Below, piece after piece: positions 19,900 through 31,177 of a stretch of 64,000 nt of DNA. Source of the stretch: Arthrobacter sp. OVS8 (GTDB lineage: Bacteria; Actinomycetota; Actinomycetes; Actinomycetales; Micrococcaceae); NCBI GenBank assembly GCA_028370155.1, contig CP116670.1, forward strand, positions 1,178,001-1,242,000. Reading direction: 5' to 3'. The first letter of the stretch is position 1. Every line of letters begins with the position of its first letter. Below the pieces are notes generated by a model. That model worked only from the letters and a program-made list of their open reading frames with translations, was not told where the DNA came from and did not search any database. The translations under genes were made by a program, and so were the position numbers.

Positions 19900-21486
19900 T
19901 TACTCCTCGCTGGTCTGAGCCTGCCCTTCCACGAGCTCGCGGACAGCTTCGATGAAGGCGTCGCCACGGTGAGCGTAGGAAGAGAACTGGTCCATGGATG
20001 CAGCCGCCGGGGCCAGGAGCACAGTGTCCCCGGAGGCGGCAAGCTGCGCCGCCGCAGCAACGGCCCGGGCCATCACAGTCTCACCGAAAATCGGTGAGGG
20101 TCCTGCTTCGGCGTCGGCCGTACCGGCAGTCTGCACCTCTTCAGTTTCGCCCTTCGCCTCGCCGATCACGGGGACATCCGGCGCGTGTCGCTGCAGCGCG
20201 GAGCGCAGATCGCTGGAGTCCGCCCCGATCAGGACCACGGCTTTGAGCCGGCGGGCGTGCTCCTGGACCAGCGCCTCGTAGTTCACGCCCTTGGACAGCC
20301 CGCCCGCTATCCACACAACGTTTTCGAACGCGGAGAGGGACGCCGCGGCCGCGTGCGGGTTGGTGGCTTTGGAGTCATTGACCCAGAGGACGCCCTCGTG
20401 CCGGGCGACGAGCTGGATGCGGTGGTCCCCCGGCAGGTAGTTCAGCAGTCCCTTGCGGACGGCGGACGGCTCCACGCCGTAGGCCCGGACCAGGGCCGCC
20501 GCTGCCAGGGCGTTGGCCACCATATGGCGTGGAGCGACGGCGCCGAGGTCCGAAACGGACGCCAGTTCGGCGGCGCTGTCCTTGCGCTCGGCGATGAAGG
20601 CGCGGTCCACCAGGAGGCCCTCGACGACGCCCAGCATGCTGACCGCCGGCGTGACGGTGGTGAAGGCCACAGCCCGGCAGCCTTCGACGACGTCGGCGTC
20701 CTCCACCATGCGCTCGGTTTCGATCTGCTCGGCGTTGTAGATGCACGCCTTTTGGGTGTTTTCGTAGACCTTCGCCTTGTCCGCCAGGTACGACGCGTAG
20801 GACCCGTGCCAGTCCACGTGGTCCTCGGCGACGTTGAGGCAGACGCTCGCCACCGGCGAGACGGAATTGCTCCAGTGCAGCTGGAAACTGGAGAGTTCGA
20901 CGGCGAAGACGTCGTAGTCCACCGGGTCGCGCAGGGCGTCCAGGATGGGTGTGCCGACGTTGCCGACGGCGATGGCTTTGAGTCCTGCGGCCTGCAGCAT
21001 CGATTCGGTCAGTCCCACGGTGGTGGTCTTTCCGTTGGTGCCGGTGATGGTGAGCCAGTCCGCGGTCTTGCGTCCCTTGCGTTCCCGGACCCGCCACGCG
21101 AGTTCGACATCGCCCCAGACCGGGATGTGGGCCCTGGTTGCCGCCGCGAGCAGGGCCTGGTCCGGGCGCCAGCCCGGGGAGGTGACGATCAGGTCCGGCT
21201 TTGCGCCGTCGATTTTGGGGATGGCGTCCACGGCGTCCTCGCCCAGCAGGACGTCGGCGGCCCCGACGATCCGCAGGGTGTCCGCCTGCGCCTGGGCCTT
21301 CGGGCCCGTGGCGGCGTCCACGACGACGACGCGGGCGCCAAGTTCGATCAGCGTGTCTGCGGCGGCGAAGCCGGAGATCCCGATGCCGGTGACCACCACC
21401 CGCAGCCCGGCCCAGTCGGAATCCCAGGTGACCAGGTTCTCGAGCCGGGGTGACGTGGTGAGGGGTGCGGGAATCGGACTCGTCAC
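19900..21486 (-). CDS. murD: UDP-N-acetylmuramoyl-L-alanine--D-glutamate ligase
   Basis: Adds D-Glu to the stem peptide. 528 aa from GTG 21486, chosen because it forms a GTGA overlap with the mraY stop; the open frame runs upstream to 21546 without support. N-terminal Rossmann [20 protein letters not shown] loop [51 protein letters not shown] and WIAGGLSKG mark the three Mur-ligase domains. It carries a longer linker before the final helix ([17 protein letters not shown]) than most MurD proteins. Intact. Confidence 0.96.
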   Translation of the reverse strand: MTSPIPAPLTTSPRLENLVTWDSDWAGLRVVVTGIGISGFAAADTLIELGARVVVVDAATGPKAQAQADTLRIVGAADVLLGEDAVDAIPKIDGAKPDLIVTSPGWRPDQALLAAATRAHIPVWGDVELAWRVRERKGRKTADWLTITGTNGKTTTVGLTESMLQAAGLKAIAVGNVGTPILDALRDPVDYDVFAVELSSFQLHWSNSVSPVASVCLNVAEDHVDWHGSYASYLADKAKVYENTQKACIYNAEQIETERMVEDADVVEGCRAVAFTTVTPAVSMLGVVEGLLVDRAFIAERKDSAAELASVSDLGAVAPRHMVANALAAAALVRAYGVEPSAVRKGLLNYLPGDHRIQLVARHEGVLWVNDSKATNPHAAAASLSAFENVVWIAGGLSKGVNYEALVQEHARRLKAVVLIGADSSDLRSALQRHAPDVPVIGEAKGETEEVQTAGTADAEAGPSPIFGETVMARAVAAAAQLAASGDTVLLAPAAASMDQFSSYAHRGDAFIEAVRELVEGQAQTSEE

Positions 21487-22592
21487 AGCAGTACCACCCA
21501 TTCGGCGTAGAAGATGCCCAGCCCGGCGGCGACGAAGAGTCCGCACAGGATCCAGAACCGGACCACCACCGTGACCTCCGCCCAGCCTTTGAGCTCAAAG
21601 TGGTGCTGGAGCGGGGCCATCTTGAAGAACCGTTTGCCCTTGGTGATTTTGAAGTAGCCCACCTGGATGATGACCGACAGGGTGATCAGGACGAAGAGGC
21701 CGCCGATGAAGGCGAGCAGCAGTTCGGTCCGGGACAGGATCGCGAAGCCGGCGACGGCGCCGCCAATGGCGAGCGACCCGGTGTCGCCCATGAAGATTTT
21801 CGCCGGGGAGGTGTTCCACCACAGGAAGCCGACCAGCGCCGCGCTGAGGATGGCGGCGAGCAGGGCCAGGTCCAGCGGGTCCCGGACGATGTAGCAGCCT
21901 GAGCCGGCCTGCCGCGGCGAACCGCAGGACTGGTTGCTCTGCCAGATGCCCATCAGCGTGTAGGCGCCGAAGACCATGATGGACGCGCCGGCGGCCAGGC
22001 CGTCGAGGCCGTCCGTCAGGTTCACGCCGTTGGTGGCGGCGGTGATGATGAGGTTCGACCACAGCACGAAGAGGATGGTGCCCAGGAGGGTGCCGGCGAA
22101 GGCCAGGTTCAGCCAGGGGATGTCCCGGACCAGGGAGATCTGGTACGACGCGGGCGTCACACCGTTCTCGTCCGGGAAGTAGAGGGCGAGGATCGCGAAG
22201 ATAATGCCCACGGCTGCCTGCAGGATCAGTTTGGCCTTGGCGTTCAGGCCGAGGCTGCGCTGCTTGGAGATCTTGATGAAGTCATCCAGGAAGCCGACCA
22301 GCCCCATGCCGACCATCAGGAACAACAGCAGCAGGGCCGAGGCGGACGGTCCCGGTGAGGCCGGGTTGATCATCCACATGACGAGGTGGGTGATGCCGTA
22401 GCTCGCAAGCACCGCCAGGACCACCACCGTGCCGCCCATGGTGGGCGTGCCGCGCTTGGTGTGGTGGGTGGTGGGTCCGTCATCCCGGATGAATTGCCCG
22501 TAGCTCTTCCGGACCAGGAAGCGGATAAACAGCGGTGTGCCCAGGAAGGCAAACAGCAAGGCCAGCCCGGCCCCCATCAGCAGTGCAATCAC
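21483..22592 (-). CDS. mraY: MraY, phospho-MurNAc-pentapeptide translocase
   Basis: Makes lipid I by moving phospho-MurNAc-pentapeptide to undecaprenyl phosphate. 369 aa, intact, with ten predicted helices. Active-site features: the [20 protein letters not shown] aspartates, [29 protein letters not shown] and [11 protein letters not shown] with its histidines. GTG 22592 overlaps the murF stop (GTGA) and has GAAGGGAG upstream. The product feeds MurG. Confidence 0.97.
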   Translation of the reverse strand: MIALLMGAGLALLFAFLGTPLFIRFLVRKSYGQFIRDDGPTTHHTKRGTPTMGGTVVVLAVLASYGITHLVMWMINPASPGPSASALLLLFLMVGMGLVGFLDDFIKISKQRSLGLNAKAKLILQAAVGIIFAILALYFPDENGVTPASYQISLVRDIPWLNLAFAGTLLGTILFVLWSNLIITAATNGVNLTDGLDGLAAGASIMVFGAYTLMGIWQSNQSCGSPRQAGSGCYIVRDPLDLALLAAILSAALVGFLWWNTSPAKIFMGDTGSLAIGGAVAGFAILSRTELLLAFIGGLFVLITLSVIIQVGYFKITKGKRFFKMAPLQHHFELKGWAEVTVVVRFWILCGLFVAAGLGIFYAEWVVLL

Positions 22593-24163
22593 AGCAGCGC
22601 ACTCCCTTCAGTGGCGGTTCCGGCAGTATCTCCGGCAGCGTTTTCGGCAACCTGTCCAGTAGCGGAGCCCGCAGCGGTCCCGGGGCCTGTGGGGGTAATG
22701 CTATCCGATCGCCCAGATGACGCAGCCCGATGCTGTTGGAGGACTTGAACAGCACCAGGTCACCGGGCTCCAGCTCGGCCTGCAGCAGCTGGTAGGCCTC
22801 TTCCGGTGTCTCCGCGAAGACGCATTCGTTGCCCCAGGACCCCTCGTTGACGGCGGAGACGTAGAGCGAGCGTGCCTCGCGGCCCACAACGACGAGCCGG
22901 GAGATATTGAGCCGGACCACCTGCGTGCCCACCGCCATATGTTCGCGGATGGAGTCGGGGCCCAGTTCCAGCATGGCGCCGAGTACGGCCCAGGTCCGGC
23001 GGCCCCTTCCCAGGTCCGCGAGTGTGCGCAAGGCAGCGCGCATGGATTCCGGGTTGGCGTTGTACGCATCGTTGATGACGGTGACGCCGTCGGCCCGCTC
23101 GGTGCGTTCCATCCGCCAGCGGCTGGCGGCGGTCTGGGCGCTGAGGAGGCGGCGATCCGTGCGGCCGGTACGCCGGCGGCGTGGGCGGCCGCCGCTGCGG
23201 CCAGCAGGTTGGCGATGTGGTGCGCCCCGATCAGTTGGGCTGAGACGTGGTGCCCGGTGGTGTCACCGGGCAGGAGAAGGTCGAATTCGGGGCTGCCGCC
23301 GGCATTCAGTCCGACTCGCTCCGCACGGACCCGGTCAGCGGCTGCTTCTCCACCGGCTGCGCCTTCAGCAGCTGCGTCGGACCCGTCTCCGCGGACGGGC
23401 TGTGCGGTGTACCCCAGGACGGTGGCCCGGGTGCGTGCGGCCATGGCGGCCACCCGCGCATCGTCCAGGTTGAGGATGGCGGTTCCGGCGGACGGCAGGG
23501 CCTCGACCAGTTCGCCCTTCGCGAGGGCAATGTTCTCGACCCCGCCGAATTCCCCGGCGTGGGCGGTGCCGACGCCAAGGACCACACCGATGTCGGGGCG
23601 GACCATGTCGGCCAGGTAACTGATGTGGCCCACGCCCGTGGCGCCCATCTCGATCACGAGGTACCGGGTGTCGACGCCGGCCTTGAAGACCGTGAGCGGG
23701 ACGCCGACTTCGCCGTTGTAGGAACCCTGCGGCGCAACGGTGGTGCTTTCGGCGGCGAGGATGCCCGCCAGCAGGTCCTTCGTGGTGGTTTTGCCGGCGG
23801 AACCGGTGATCCCGATGACGGTCAGCGTCGCGCCGTCGGCGGCGCGGGCGGCGCGGATCCGCCGGACTGCTTCCGCCGCGAGGGCGCCCATCGCGAGGAC
23901 CGAATCCTTCACCACGACGGCGGGGTAGTTGACCCCGGCGTCGTCGGCGACGTCGTGCTCCACCAGGGCCAGCACGGCGCCGCGTTCGAAGGCGGCGGCA
24001 ACGAAGTCGTGGCCGTCGGCTGTCTCCCCGGCTTGGCCACGTAGAGGGAGCCCGGGGCCGCTTCCCGGGAATCGGTCACCACGGAGCCGGGGGTGATCCC
24101 CGGCTCGGCGGCCAGGCGGCCGTTGGTTATGTCGGCGATTTCCGCCGCGGTAAATGCAATCAT
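22589..24163 (-). CDS. murF: UDP-MurNAc-tripeptide--D-Ala-D-Ala ligase (three base losses)
   Basis: Adds D-Ala-D-Ala to complete the pentapeptide. ATP loop [44 protein letters not shown] and [16 protein letters not shown] are diagnostic. Losses: C run 24026-24029 ([20 protein letters not shown] restored), GG at 23148-23149 ([16 protein letters not shown]) and the G run 22691-22695, whose repair gives a C-terminus ending TATEGSALL with a stop that overlaps the mraY start as GTGA. Repaired length about 525 aa, with an Ala/Gly/Thr-rich C-terminal extension. ATG 24163 is six bases after murE. Confidence 0.93.
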
Positions 24164-24169
24164 GTCGGT

Positions 24170-25836
24170 TTAGGACTCTATCCGCTGGTCTTCGAGAACG
24201 GTGAATCCCCGAGCTGTCAAGGCGGAGCGGAGCTCCACCCTGTCGTCAAGGGCGAGGTTGACGCCCTTGACCTCCTGCCACACTTCGTGGCCGCGTCCGG
24301 CCACGAGGATGGTGTCGGCCGGGCCGGCGAGTTCAACGGCTTTCCGGATGGCGGTATCGCGGGGAAAACTTCGATGATGCTGCAGTCCAGGCCCTCGCGT
24401 TCCTTCGCCTCGACCGCGCCCGCCATGACGTCGGCGCGGATCGCCGCGGCGTCCTCGTCGTGCGGGTCGTCGTCGCTGATGATCACGGTGTCGGCGCGGC
24501 GGGCGGCGATGGCACCCATGGCGGGTCGCTTGCCCTGGTCGCGTTGGCCGGTGGCCCCAAAGACGACGATCACGCGGGACCCCGGTTCCGGGGACCGGAC
24601 AGCGTCAAGTGCCCGGGCGAGGGCGTCCGGGTTGTGGGCGAAGTCCACCACCGCGGCGGGGGTGGTGGAGACAAGCTGCATGCGGCCCGGGACGGCGACC
24701 GTGAAGGGGTCGGCGGCGTCGAGGGCCGCCTGGACGGCGGCGGCGTCGAGGCCGCCCGCGAGCACCATCACCGTTGCCAGGGCGGCGTTGGCCACGTTGA
24801 AGCTCCCGGGCAGCCCGGTGTGGATCCGCAGTTCCGTGCCGTCGCGGTGGCGGAGGGTGAAGTCGGTGCCAAGTCCATGAGGGGCCTGCCGGCTGACGGT
24901 CCAGTCCGCCGCTGCCGGCGCTCCCGCCCCGGCCATCGCCCCGGCGGCCGTGTGGGTGGCCAGCGTGGTGACCGGGATGGCTGCGGTGCCTGCCAGCTTG
25001 ACGCCCCAGTCGTCGTCCACCGTCACGACTGCCTTGCTGGCCCGCCCGGGGGTGAAGAGCTGCGCCTTGGTCTGGAAGTACTCGTCCATGCTGCCGTGCA
25101 GGTCGAGGTGGTCCTGGGTCAGGTTGGTGAAGCCGGCGACGTCGAACACGACGCCGTCCACGCGCCGGAAGGAGATGGCGTGCGAGGAGACCTCCATCGA
25201 GGCCGCGTCGAGGCCGCGTTCGCGCATGAGGGCCAGCAGGGCGTGGACATCGGTGGATTCCGGCGTGGTCAGCAGGCTCGGAATCGGTGCGCCGCCGGCC
25301 AGGATCTCGATGGTGCCGATCAGTCCCGTCTTCTGCCCGAGGGCCTGCAGGAGGGCGTTGATGAAGTAGGTGGTGGTGGTTTTCCCGTTGGTGCCGGTGA
25401 CCCCGTAGAGGGCAGGTGACGGGGCGTCCTCCGGCCGGCTCCGGTAGATCAGCGCCGACAGCCCGCCCACGAGGCTGCGCGGCTCCTCGGCCAGCAGCAC
25501 CGGAACGGCGATGTCGTGCGAGAACGCCAGGAGGCGTGCGCCGGCGTCGTCCGTCAGCACGGCGGCCGCTCCGGCTTCCACCGCCTGGGAGACGAAGTCG
25601 GCCCCGTGCCGGCTCGCGCCGGGCAGGGCGACGTAGAGGTCGCCGGGCTGCACGGCACGGGAGTTCAGGGAGATCCCGGTGACCGGGACGGAGCCGGAAG
25701 CCCCCGGGACAACGACGCCGATCGACTCGCCGATGGCTGCCAGCTGCACTGCGGCAACCGCAGTTGGCCGGAACCCCGGGGCGGACCCGGGGCCGGACGG
25801 CGCGGCGGAAGCGCCGGGGGCATTCTGATCTGACAC
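24170..25836 (-). CDS. murE: UDP-MurNAc-dipeptide--L-lysine-type ligase MurE (one base loss)
   Basis: Adds the third stem amino acid. ATP loop [53 protein letters not shown] and VVDFAHNPDALARAL are present. In the amino-acid pocket, where diaminopimelate enzymes have DNPR, this protein reads DDDPHDED, so the arginine is absent; L-lysine is the inferred substrate and fits the A3alpha-type wall of Arthrobacter. GTG 25836 is preferred because GGAG sits six bases upstream; ATG 25842 abuts GGAG and is less likely. One C is missing at 24361-24364 (EVFPRDTAIRKAVELAG restored). About 555 aa. Confidence 0.92.
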
Positions 25837-25957
25837 GTGCATCTCCGTTGGTGGTGCTGGTGGATCTGGCGCTGCGCATGGAGGAGGACTCCGGCCCGCA
25901 GGCTCATTTTCCCGGAACAGGTTCGTGGACGGGCTGGTGCTGGTTCTCGCGCGGGTG

Positions 25958-27752
25958 CTACTTGGCGTACTGCGGCAGCCTGACGGGCTGGCCTTTGGAC
26001 GGCGGAACGTTGTACGTCCGCAGCGCCTGGCTCATCACGGACCGGAACACCGGTCCGTTCGAGATGCCGTAGATATCGCCTTTGGGCCGTTGCAGGACCA
26101 CTTCAACAATAAACCGCGGATCGTCCATCGGCGCCATCCCCACCATCGACGCCGTGAAGCCGCAGAACCCGGCTGTGCCGTCGTCGCACGGCGATTGCGA
26201 GGTGCCGGTCTTCGCCCCGACCCGGTAGCCGTCCAGCCCTGCTTCCTTGATCTGGCCCTCCGTGACGGCACTCTCGAGGATGTCCCGCACCTGCTTGGCG
26301 GTGTCCGCGGAAACGATCTGGCGGGGCTCCTTCGCTGGCACCTTCTCCTCGACGCCGTCGGGGGTGATGTAGCTGTCGATCAGCCGCGGCTGGAGCATCA
26401 CGCCGTCGTTGGCAACACTTTGGAAAGCCCGCACCGTCTGGAGCGTGGACTGCGAGACGCCCTGGCCGAAGAGCACGGTGTACTCCTGGCGGCCGTCCCA
26501 TTCCTCGTGCGGCGTCAGGATGCCCTTGGCCTCGGCGGGCAGGCCGATGTCCGGCGCCTCGCCGATGCCGAACTTCTTCAGCCAGTTGTAGCGCTGCTCC
26601 TTGCTGAGGCGCTGGCCGCCATGACCGTACCGGTATTCATCGACCAGCCAAGGATGCCAGCCAGTGTCCGGTCCTCGGTGCCGTGGGCGAAGGCGTCGTT
26701 GAACGTCTGACCGTTCACGGTGTACGACGACGGGATGGTGAACTTCTCGAGCGGGCTCGACTTGCCCTCCTCGATCAGGGCCGCGGCCGTGATCATCTTC
26801 TCCACCGAGCCGGGCTCGTAGGCGGCGGTCACGGCACGGACGCCGCGGTCCTGTGCGTCGACTTTGCCCGGATCGTTGGGGTCCGGGGAGTTGGTGTCCG
26901 CCATGGCGATGATGTCGCCGGTCTTGATGTCCTGCACGATCACGACGCCCCACTCGGCGCTGAGTTTGTCCCGCTGGCTTTGGATGGCCTGCTGGGCGAA
27001 GTACTGCAGGTCCGAGTTCAGGGTGAGCTTGATGTCCTTGCCGTTCATGGCCGGAGTGAGCTGGTCCACGCCGACCGGGATGCGGAGTCCGTCGGCGCCG
27101 ATTTCGAAGAGCCGCTTTCCGGGGTGCCCTTGAGGATCTCGTCCTGGGTCTGCTCCAGGCCGGCCTGGCCGGTGGCGCCGTCCTGCAGGAAGCCGACGAT
27201 CCCGCCGGCCACGGAGCCGTTGGGGTACACCCGCTTGCTGGTTCCTACCGTGACGATGCCCGGGATCTGCAGCTTGGAGATGCGGTCCTCGATGTCAGGC
27301 TTCACGTCTTTGGCCACGATGTAATAGGGCTTCTGGCCGGTGAGGGCGTCCTTGAGCGCGGACGGGTCCATGCCCAGCAGCGCGGCAAGGTCGGAGACGC
27401 CCTGGTCACGGGAAACCTCGACGAGTTCCTCTGTGCGTTCGTCAAACCGGCGGAACGTCTCGGTTTTGGTGTTGACCCGCTGGTCCACGACGACGTTGTA
27501 GCGGATGACGCTGCTGGCCAGGACCGTGCCGTTGGCATCCAGGATGCTGCCGCGCTCGGCCGGAAGTTCGATCGGGGTGAGCCTGTTCTGGAGGGCTGCC
27601 TCGGCCATGCCCCCGACGTCGAGGCCCTGGACGAGGAAGAGCTTCCCGCCGACGACCAGCAGGAGCGTCAGCATCACCCCGAGGCCCAGCCGCAGCCGCC
27701 GGGTCGCGCTCGGCGCTTTCGCCTTGCGGGCCTTGCCGGTGTTCTGCGCCAC
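25958..27752 (-). CDS. ftsI: FtsI/PBP3 septal transpeptidase (two base losses)
   Basis: Class B penicillin-binding protein that cross-links septal peptidoglycan. One N-terminal membrane helix (LGLGVMLTLLLVVGGKLF) follows a basic cytoplasmic tail. Catalytic motifs are SVEK in EPGSVEKM (about residue 316), SMN in GWSMNTG (about 371) and KTG in GAKTGTSQ. Losses: CC at 27119-27120 (KGTPGKRLFEIGADG restored) and GG at 26614-26615 (TVMAAQRLSKEQRYNW). Repaired length about 598 aa. GTG 27752 is selected by AAGGA six bases upstream. A 43-bp gap separates it from ftsL and a 121-bp gap from murE. Confidence 0.94.
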
Positions 27753-27795
27753 GATGTTTCCTTGCTGCTTGCCTGGCTGGTGGTTTCCGTCCTGT

Positions 27796-28469
27796 TTACT
27801 GTCCCGGCACCTTCTGCGCGGGGGCGGGAACGGAGCCACCGTGGAGTTCGACGGCCGGCGCGGCGGGTTTGGCAGGTTTGGGTGCTGCCGGCTTGGGTGC
27901 GGCCGGCTTGGGCGCGGATTTTGAATCCGCCTCGACGGGTTTGCGGTTCGCGAGCGGCTCGTTGACGGTGGCCGGCGGAACGACGCTGAGCTGCCCGGCG
28001 ACGGCCGGGGCCGCGATGACGGCGCCGGCGACGTCCCCTTAACCGCGGGCTTGGCCTTGCCCGTAACGGTCAGTGTGGAGAGGTCGATCTGGCCCTTGGC
28101 CGTGGACGTGACCATGCCCAGTTCGGCGGCCTTGGCCGCCAGGTTCTGCGGGGCACCGAAGTTCTGCACCTGCTGGGTGAGGTCCTGGTTCTGCTTCGTC
28201 AGGGTGGACTGCTCGCCCCGGAGCTGCACCAGCTGGTACTGCGCGGTGGAAACGGAGATGTTCAGGACCAGCACTGCCATGAGGGCCACGGCCAGGATGC
28301 CGAAGCAGAGCACGACGAACGGGGCCCGGCGTTTCCGCGGAGCGGACCGGACCAGCGACAGCGGAGTGCGCGCCTTCCGGGACGGGCCGGTGCCCGGGGT
28401 GAACCCGGGAAGTGCGCGGGCCGTCGCGCCTGTGGAAACGGGGAATCTGCTGACAGCTGCGGTGCTCAT
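27796..28469 (-). CDS. ftsL: FtsL-like bitopic division protein (one base loss)
   Basis: Small divisome protein partnering with FtsQ and a DivIC-type protein. A basic N-terminal tail leads to one membrane helix ([19 protein letters not shown]), then a coiled coil ([23 protein letters not shown]) and an Asn/Ala region. After repair of a G missing from the C run at 28035-28038, the protein continues as a Pro/Ala/Lys-rich extracytoplasmic tail of about 80 residues ending KVPGQ, giving about 224 aa, longer than classical FtsL. ATG 28469 overlaps the rsmH stop as ATGA. Identification rests on position and topology more than sequence. Confidence 0.82.
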
Positions 28470-29461
28470 GCGGCCCTCCTGGCTTTGATGCGTTCCACGG
28501 CGCGGAGCCTGGCGGACGCGGCGCGCGGGTTCTCGGCGATTTCGGCGGCGGTGGGCACTTCCGTGCCCTTCGTCAGGGTTTTCAGTTCTGCTTTGTGCTC
28601 TTCAAGCTCCACGGGGAACCCGAGCGGCGCGGAGGATTTTGAGCCGGCCTGGAAGAAACCCTTGACGATCTTGTCTTCCAGCGAGTGGTAGGACATAACG
28701 ACGACGCGGCCGCCAACGGCGATCGCGTCGATGGCTGCCGGGATGGCACGTTCCAGGACGTCGAGTTCCTCGTTGACCTCAATCCGGAGTGCCTGGAAGG
28801 TGCGTTTGGCGGGATGCCCGCCGGATTTCGCGGCGCCGGCGGGGACGACGCCGCGGATCTGTTCGACCAGCTCCCCGTGGTGGTGAATGGCTTCGCGGCG
28901 CGGGCGGCGACGATGCGGTTGGCAATGCGGCCGGCGAATTTCTCCTCGCCCCATTTCCGGATGATCCGGACCAGGTCCTCTTCGGAGTAGTTGTTGACCA
29001 CGTCGGCGGCGGTTTGGCCGCGGCTCGTGTCCATGCGCATATCCAGCGGGGCGTCGAAGGAGTACGCGAAGCCGCGTTCCCGCTCGTCCAGCTGGAGCGA
29101 GGAAACCCCGAGGTCCATCAGGACTCCGTGGACCTCCGCGAAACCGAGATCCGCCAGGACCTCGGGAATCTCGTCGTACACGGCGTGCACGAGGTCAATC
29201 CGGTTGGCGAAGGGCTTCAGCCGCTCCCCGCCAGCGCCAGGGCTTCCTCGTCGCGGTCGATGCCGATCAGGTGCAGGTCCGGGAAGCGCTGGAGCATGGC
29301 CTCGGAGTGGCCGCCCATGCCCAGGGTGGCGTCGATGACCACGGGGTCTCGCCGCGGCTGCGTGCCGCCTCGAATCCGGGTGCCAACAAATTGATGCACC
29401 GGTCCTTGAGGACCGGCACATGCCGTTCGGACGTAGGCTTCGCCTGGTCAGGGTCCGTCAT
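28466..29461 (-). CDS. rsmH: RsmH, 16S rRNA (cytosine-1402-N4) methyltransferase (three base losses)
   Basis: SAM-dependent methylation of C1402 in the ribosomal P site. [13 protein letters not shown] opens the domain; [13 protein letters not shown] binds [25 protein letters not shown] and [18 protein letters not shown] are family signatures. Losses: G run 29343-29346 ([12 protein letters not shown] restored), C run 29226-29229 ([13 protein letters not shown]) and GG at 28897-28898 ([17 protein letters not shown]). Repaired length about 332 aa. ATG 29461 has AAGGA upstream. It is the second gene of the mra operon. Confidence 0.94.
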
Positions 29462-29654
29462 GCCTGCGTCCTTTCGTGGTTCGGCTGAGTCTCTTGGAGT
29501 GCGGGCTGTGTCTGCCGCTTCTTGATCCAGATCCCCATCCGCGCCTACCCTGCGTCCGCCTGGCTCCGGGGAAGTGAGCCAGGAGAATCCGCGGGATGGG
29601 CGGCTGGAGATCTCGGTCAAGAATCGTGCAGTGCTGCGTGGTTCCTGTGGAGAT

Positions 29655-30083
29655 TCAGAGAATCCCCGGTATGGCATCGTCGGTCTCCGAGAAGGCCGTT
29701 TCCTTTTCAGCGAGGTACTCGTTCCAGGCCTGGGCGTCCCAGATCTCAGCGCGGGTGCCTGCACCAATAACGGCGAGTTCCCGGCCGAGCCCTGCATACT
29801 CCCGGAGCGCCGGCGGAATCGTCACGCGCCCCTGCTTGTCAGGTACCTCGTCGGAGGCTCCAGAGAGGAAAACGCGGATGTAGTCGCGAGCCTGCTTGTT
29901 GGAGATTGGAGCCTCCCGCATTTGCTCGTGAACCCGGCCGAATTCCGCCTCACTGAAGACGTAGATGCAGCGTTCCTGGCCCCTTGTGAGAACCAGTCCG
30001 CCGGCAAGCTCCTCGCGGAACTTCGCGGGAAGGATGATTCGACCTTTTTCGTCCAGACGCGGCGAATGTGTGCCGAGAAACAC
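29655..30083 (-). CDS. mraZ: MraZ transcriptional regulator of the dcw cluster
   Basis: DNA-binding AbrB-fold protein that binds spaced repeats in its own promoter and tunes the mra/dcw operon. 142 aa from GTG 30083, which gives the canonical [22 protein letters not shown] start; upstream in-frame codons to 30134 are not needed. The two SpoVT/AbrB-like repeats are [16 protein letters not shown] and [16 protein letters not shown]. Intact. A 193-bp gap precedes rsmH. Three GTGGAG boxes lie 66-91 bases upstream. Confidence 0.95.
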   Translation of the reverse strand: MFLGTHSPRLDEKGRIILPAKFREELAGGLVLTRGQERCIYVFSEAEFGRVHEQMREAPISNKQARDYIRVFLSGASDEVPDKQGRVTIPPALREYAGLGRELAVIGAGTRAEIWDAQAWNEYLAEKETAFSETDDAIPGIL

Positions 30084-30148
30084 GGCCCACCGCCTGTCTG
30101 TTCGTAGGAAGCCCAACGTCCCCTGTGCTGCCACTACCCTCTTACTTC

Positions 30149-30180
30149 CTCCACATTACTCCACATCCCTCCACAGTCAA
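30149..30180 (-). promoter_or_regulatory. mraZ promoter with three MraZ-type boxes at 10-bp spacing
   Basis: On the minus strand GTGGAG occurs at 30174-30169, 30164-30159 and 30154-30149, exactly one helical turn apart. MraZ proteins bind short G-rich repeats with five-base spacers, so this matches the family's operator architecture. A TTGACT (30180-30175) and a TAATGT (30158-30153), 16 bases apart, could be the -35 and -10; two boxes would lie between them and the third overlaps the -10, consistent with repression. Promoter calls are by eye. Confidence 0.65.
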
Positions 30181-30527
30181 CGACACGCCGAACGATTCGG
30201 CGTCAATTTGTGGGAGAAACCCCTGAGCGGTTCCCTGCAATGGCAAGGATCCGGGCCTGGTGGTGCGCAGTGGAGGGATTGTGGAGGGCAGGGCGCCCGC
30301 CCGCCCGCGGCAGAGCCACGGGGAGGGTTGTGGAGGTCCCGGGGGCACTCCCGCTCCCCGTTTGCGGCAGGCCTGGCCTGATTAACGGCAAAAGACCCGC
30401 CGAAGCGGGTCTTTTATGCCACCTGTGGTCTTCCGGTGGTGCGGAATGGAGTGCGCGTACTGGAGGCGGTAACCGGAGGCCGGTGACTGGAAGCCGGCGC
30501 CCGGAGGAGCGCCAGTTCCGGCGGCGG
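30181..30527. other. Non-coding region upstream of mraZ
   Basis: No gene is supported here. It holds additional GTGGAG copies on the plus strand at 30270, 30281 and 30330, the terminator at 30390-30415, and a GC-rich stretch with no further clear signal up to the end of the DUF3040 gene. Confidence 0.6.
30390..30415 (-). terminator. Intrinsic terminator downstream of the DUF3040 gene
   Basis: AAAAGACCCGC (30390-30400), loop CGAA, GCGGGTCTTTT (30405-30415): a perfect 11-bp stem with U-tract on either strand, isolating the mra promoter from the upstream gene. Confidence 0.88.
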
Positions 30528-30901
30528 TCAGGATTCCCCGCGGTGCCTCTCGTCCCAGCGTTCCTCAAGACTGCTCATGAACGAACTCCGGGGCTTTCCG
30601 GACTTCCGGCCCGTTCCCGCGGCCTTCGCCTTGCCGGCAGCCGAACCGCGCATGGTCGCGTAGTAGACCCCGCGCCCATCACCACGAAGCCCAGGACGCC
30701 GACGAAGATGTTCTGGATCGTCACGCCGAAGAGCAGGAGGACGACGCCGGCCAAGGTGGCAAGGACGCCGATCACCAAATGCCGGGTTGACCATGAACGA
30801 CCTGCGTCCGAGCCCATCGAGCTGGCGAACTTGGGATCGTCCTCATGCAGCTGCTTCTCAAGTTGCTCCAGCAACTTCTGTTCGTGCTCCGAGAGCGGCA
30901 T
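30528..30901 (-). CDS. DUF3040 family small membrane protein (one base loss)
   Basis: About 124 aa after repair. PLSEHEQKLLEQLEKQLHEDDPKFASSM at the N-terminus is the DUF3040 signature, followed by two adjacent hydrophobic segments (LVIGVLATLAGVVLLLFGV and FVGVLGFVVMGAGVYYA) and a basic tail. The function is unknown; the family is common beside the mra cluster in actinobacteria. ATG 30901 has a near-perfect AAGGAGG site. One base is missing from the C run at 30668-30671 (MGAGVYYATMRGS restored). Confidence 0.88.
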
Positions 30902-31177
30902 CACGACCTCCTTAAGTTGGCCAACGTCCAGACTGACGCGGCCAGTGTCCCTAAACCCACAACGTGCGGGATTCCCGCGTGGTTCCCTTTCGCCGCCATT
31001 GGTCGAACGGGAACTTCCACGGCCCCTAACGGGGTGTTCAACTGGTCCTGCATTAGTCCGAACGCTCGATCCAGTCGTTCCAAACCTACGTATAAATAAG
31101 GATAGTTTGTTGCGCCCTGTTCTGAAAGATGCCGAACGTCCTGTTGACACCGCGAAACGGACGTTTGGCGGCCCATT

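Noticed and set aside
30149..30335. GTGGAG repeats as a CRISPR-like array
   Set aside because: Units are only six bases with 4-5-base spacers and no cas genes are present; an MraZ operator explains them better.
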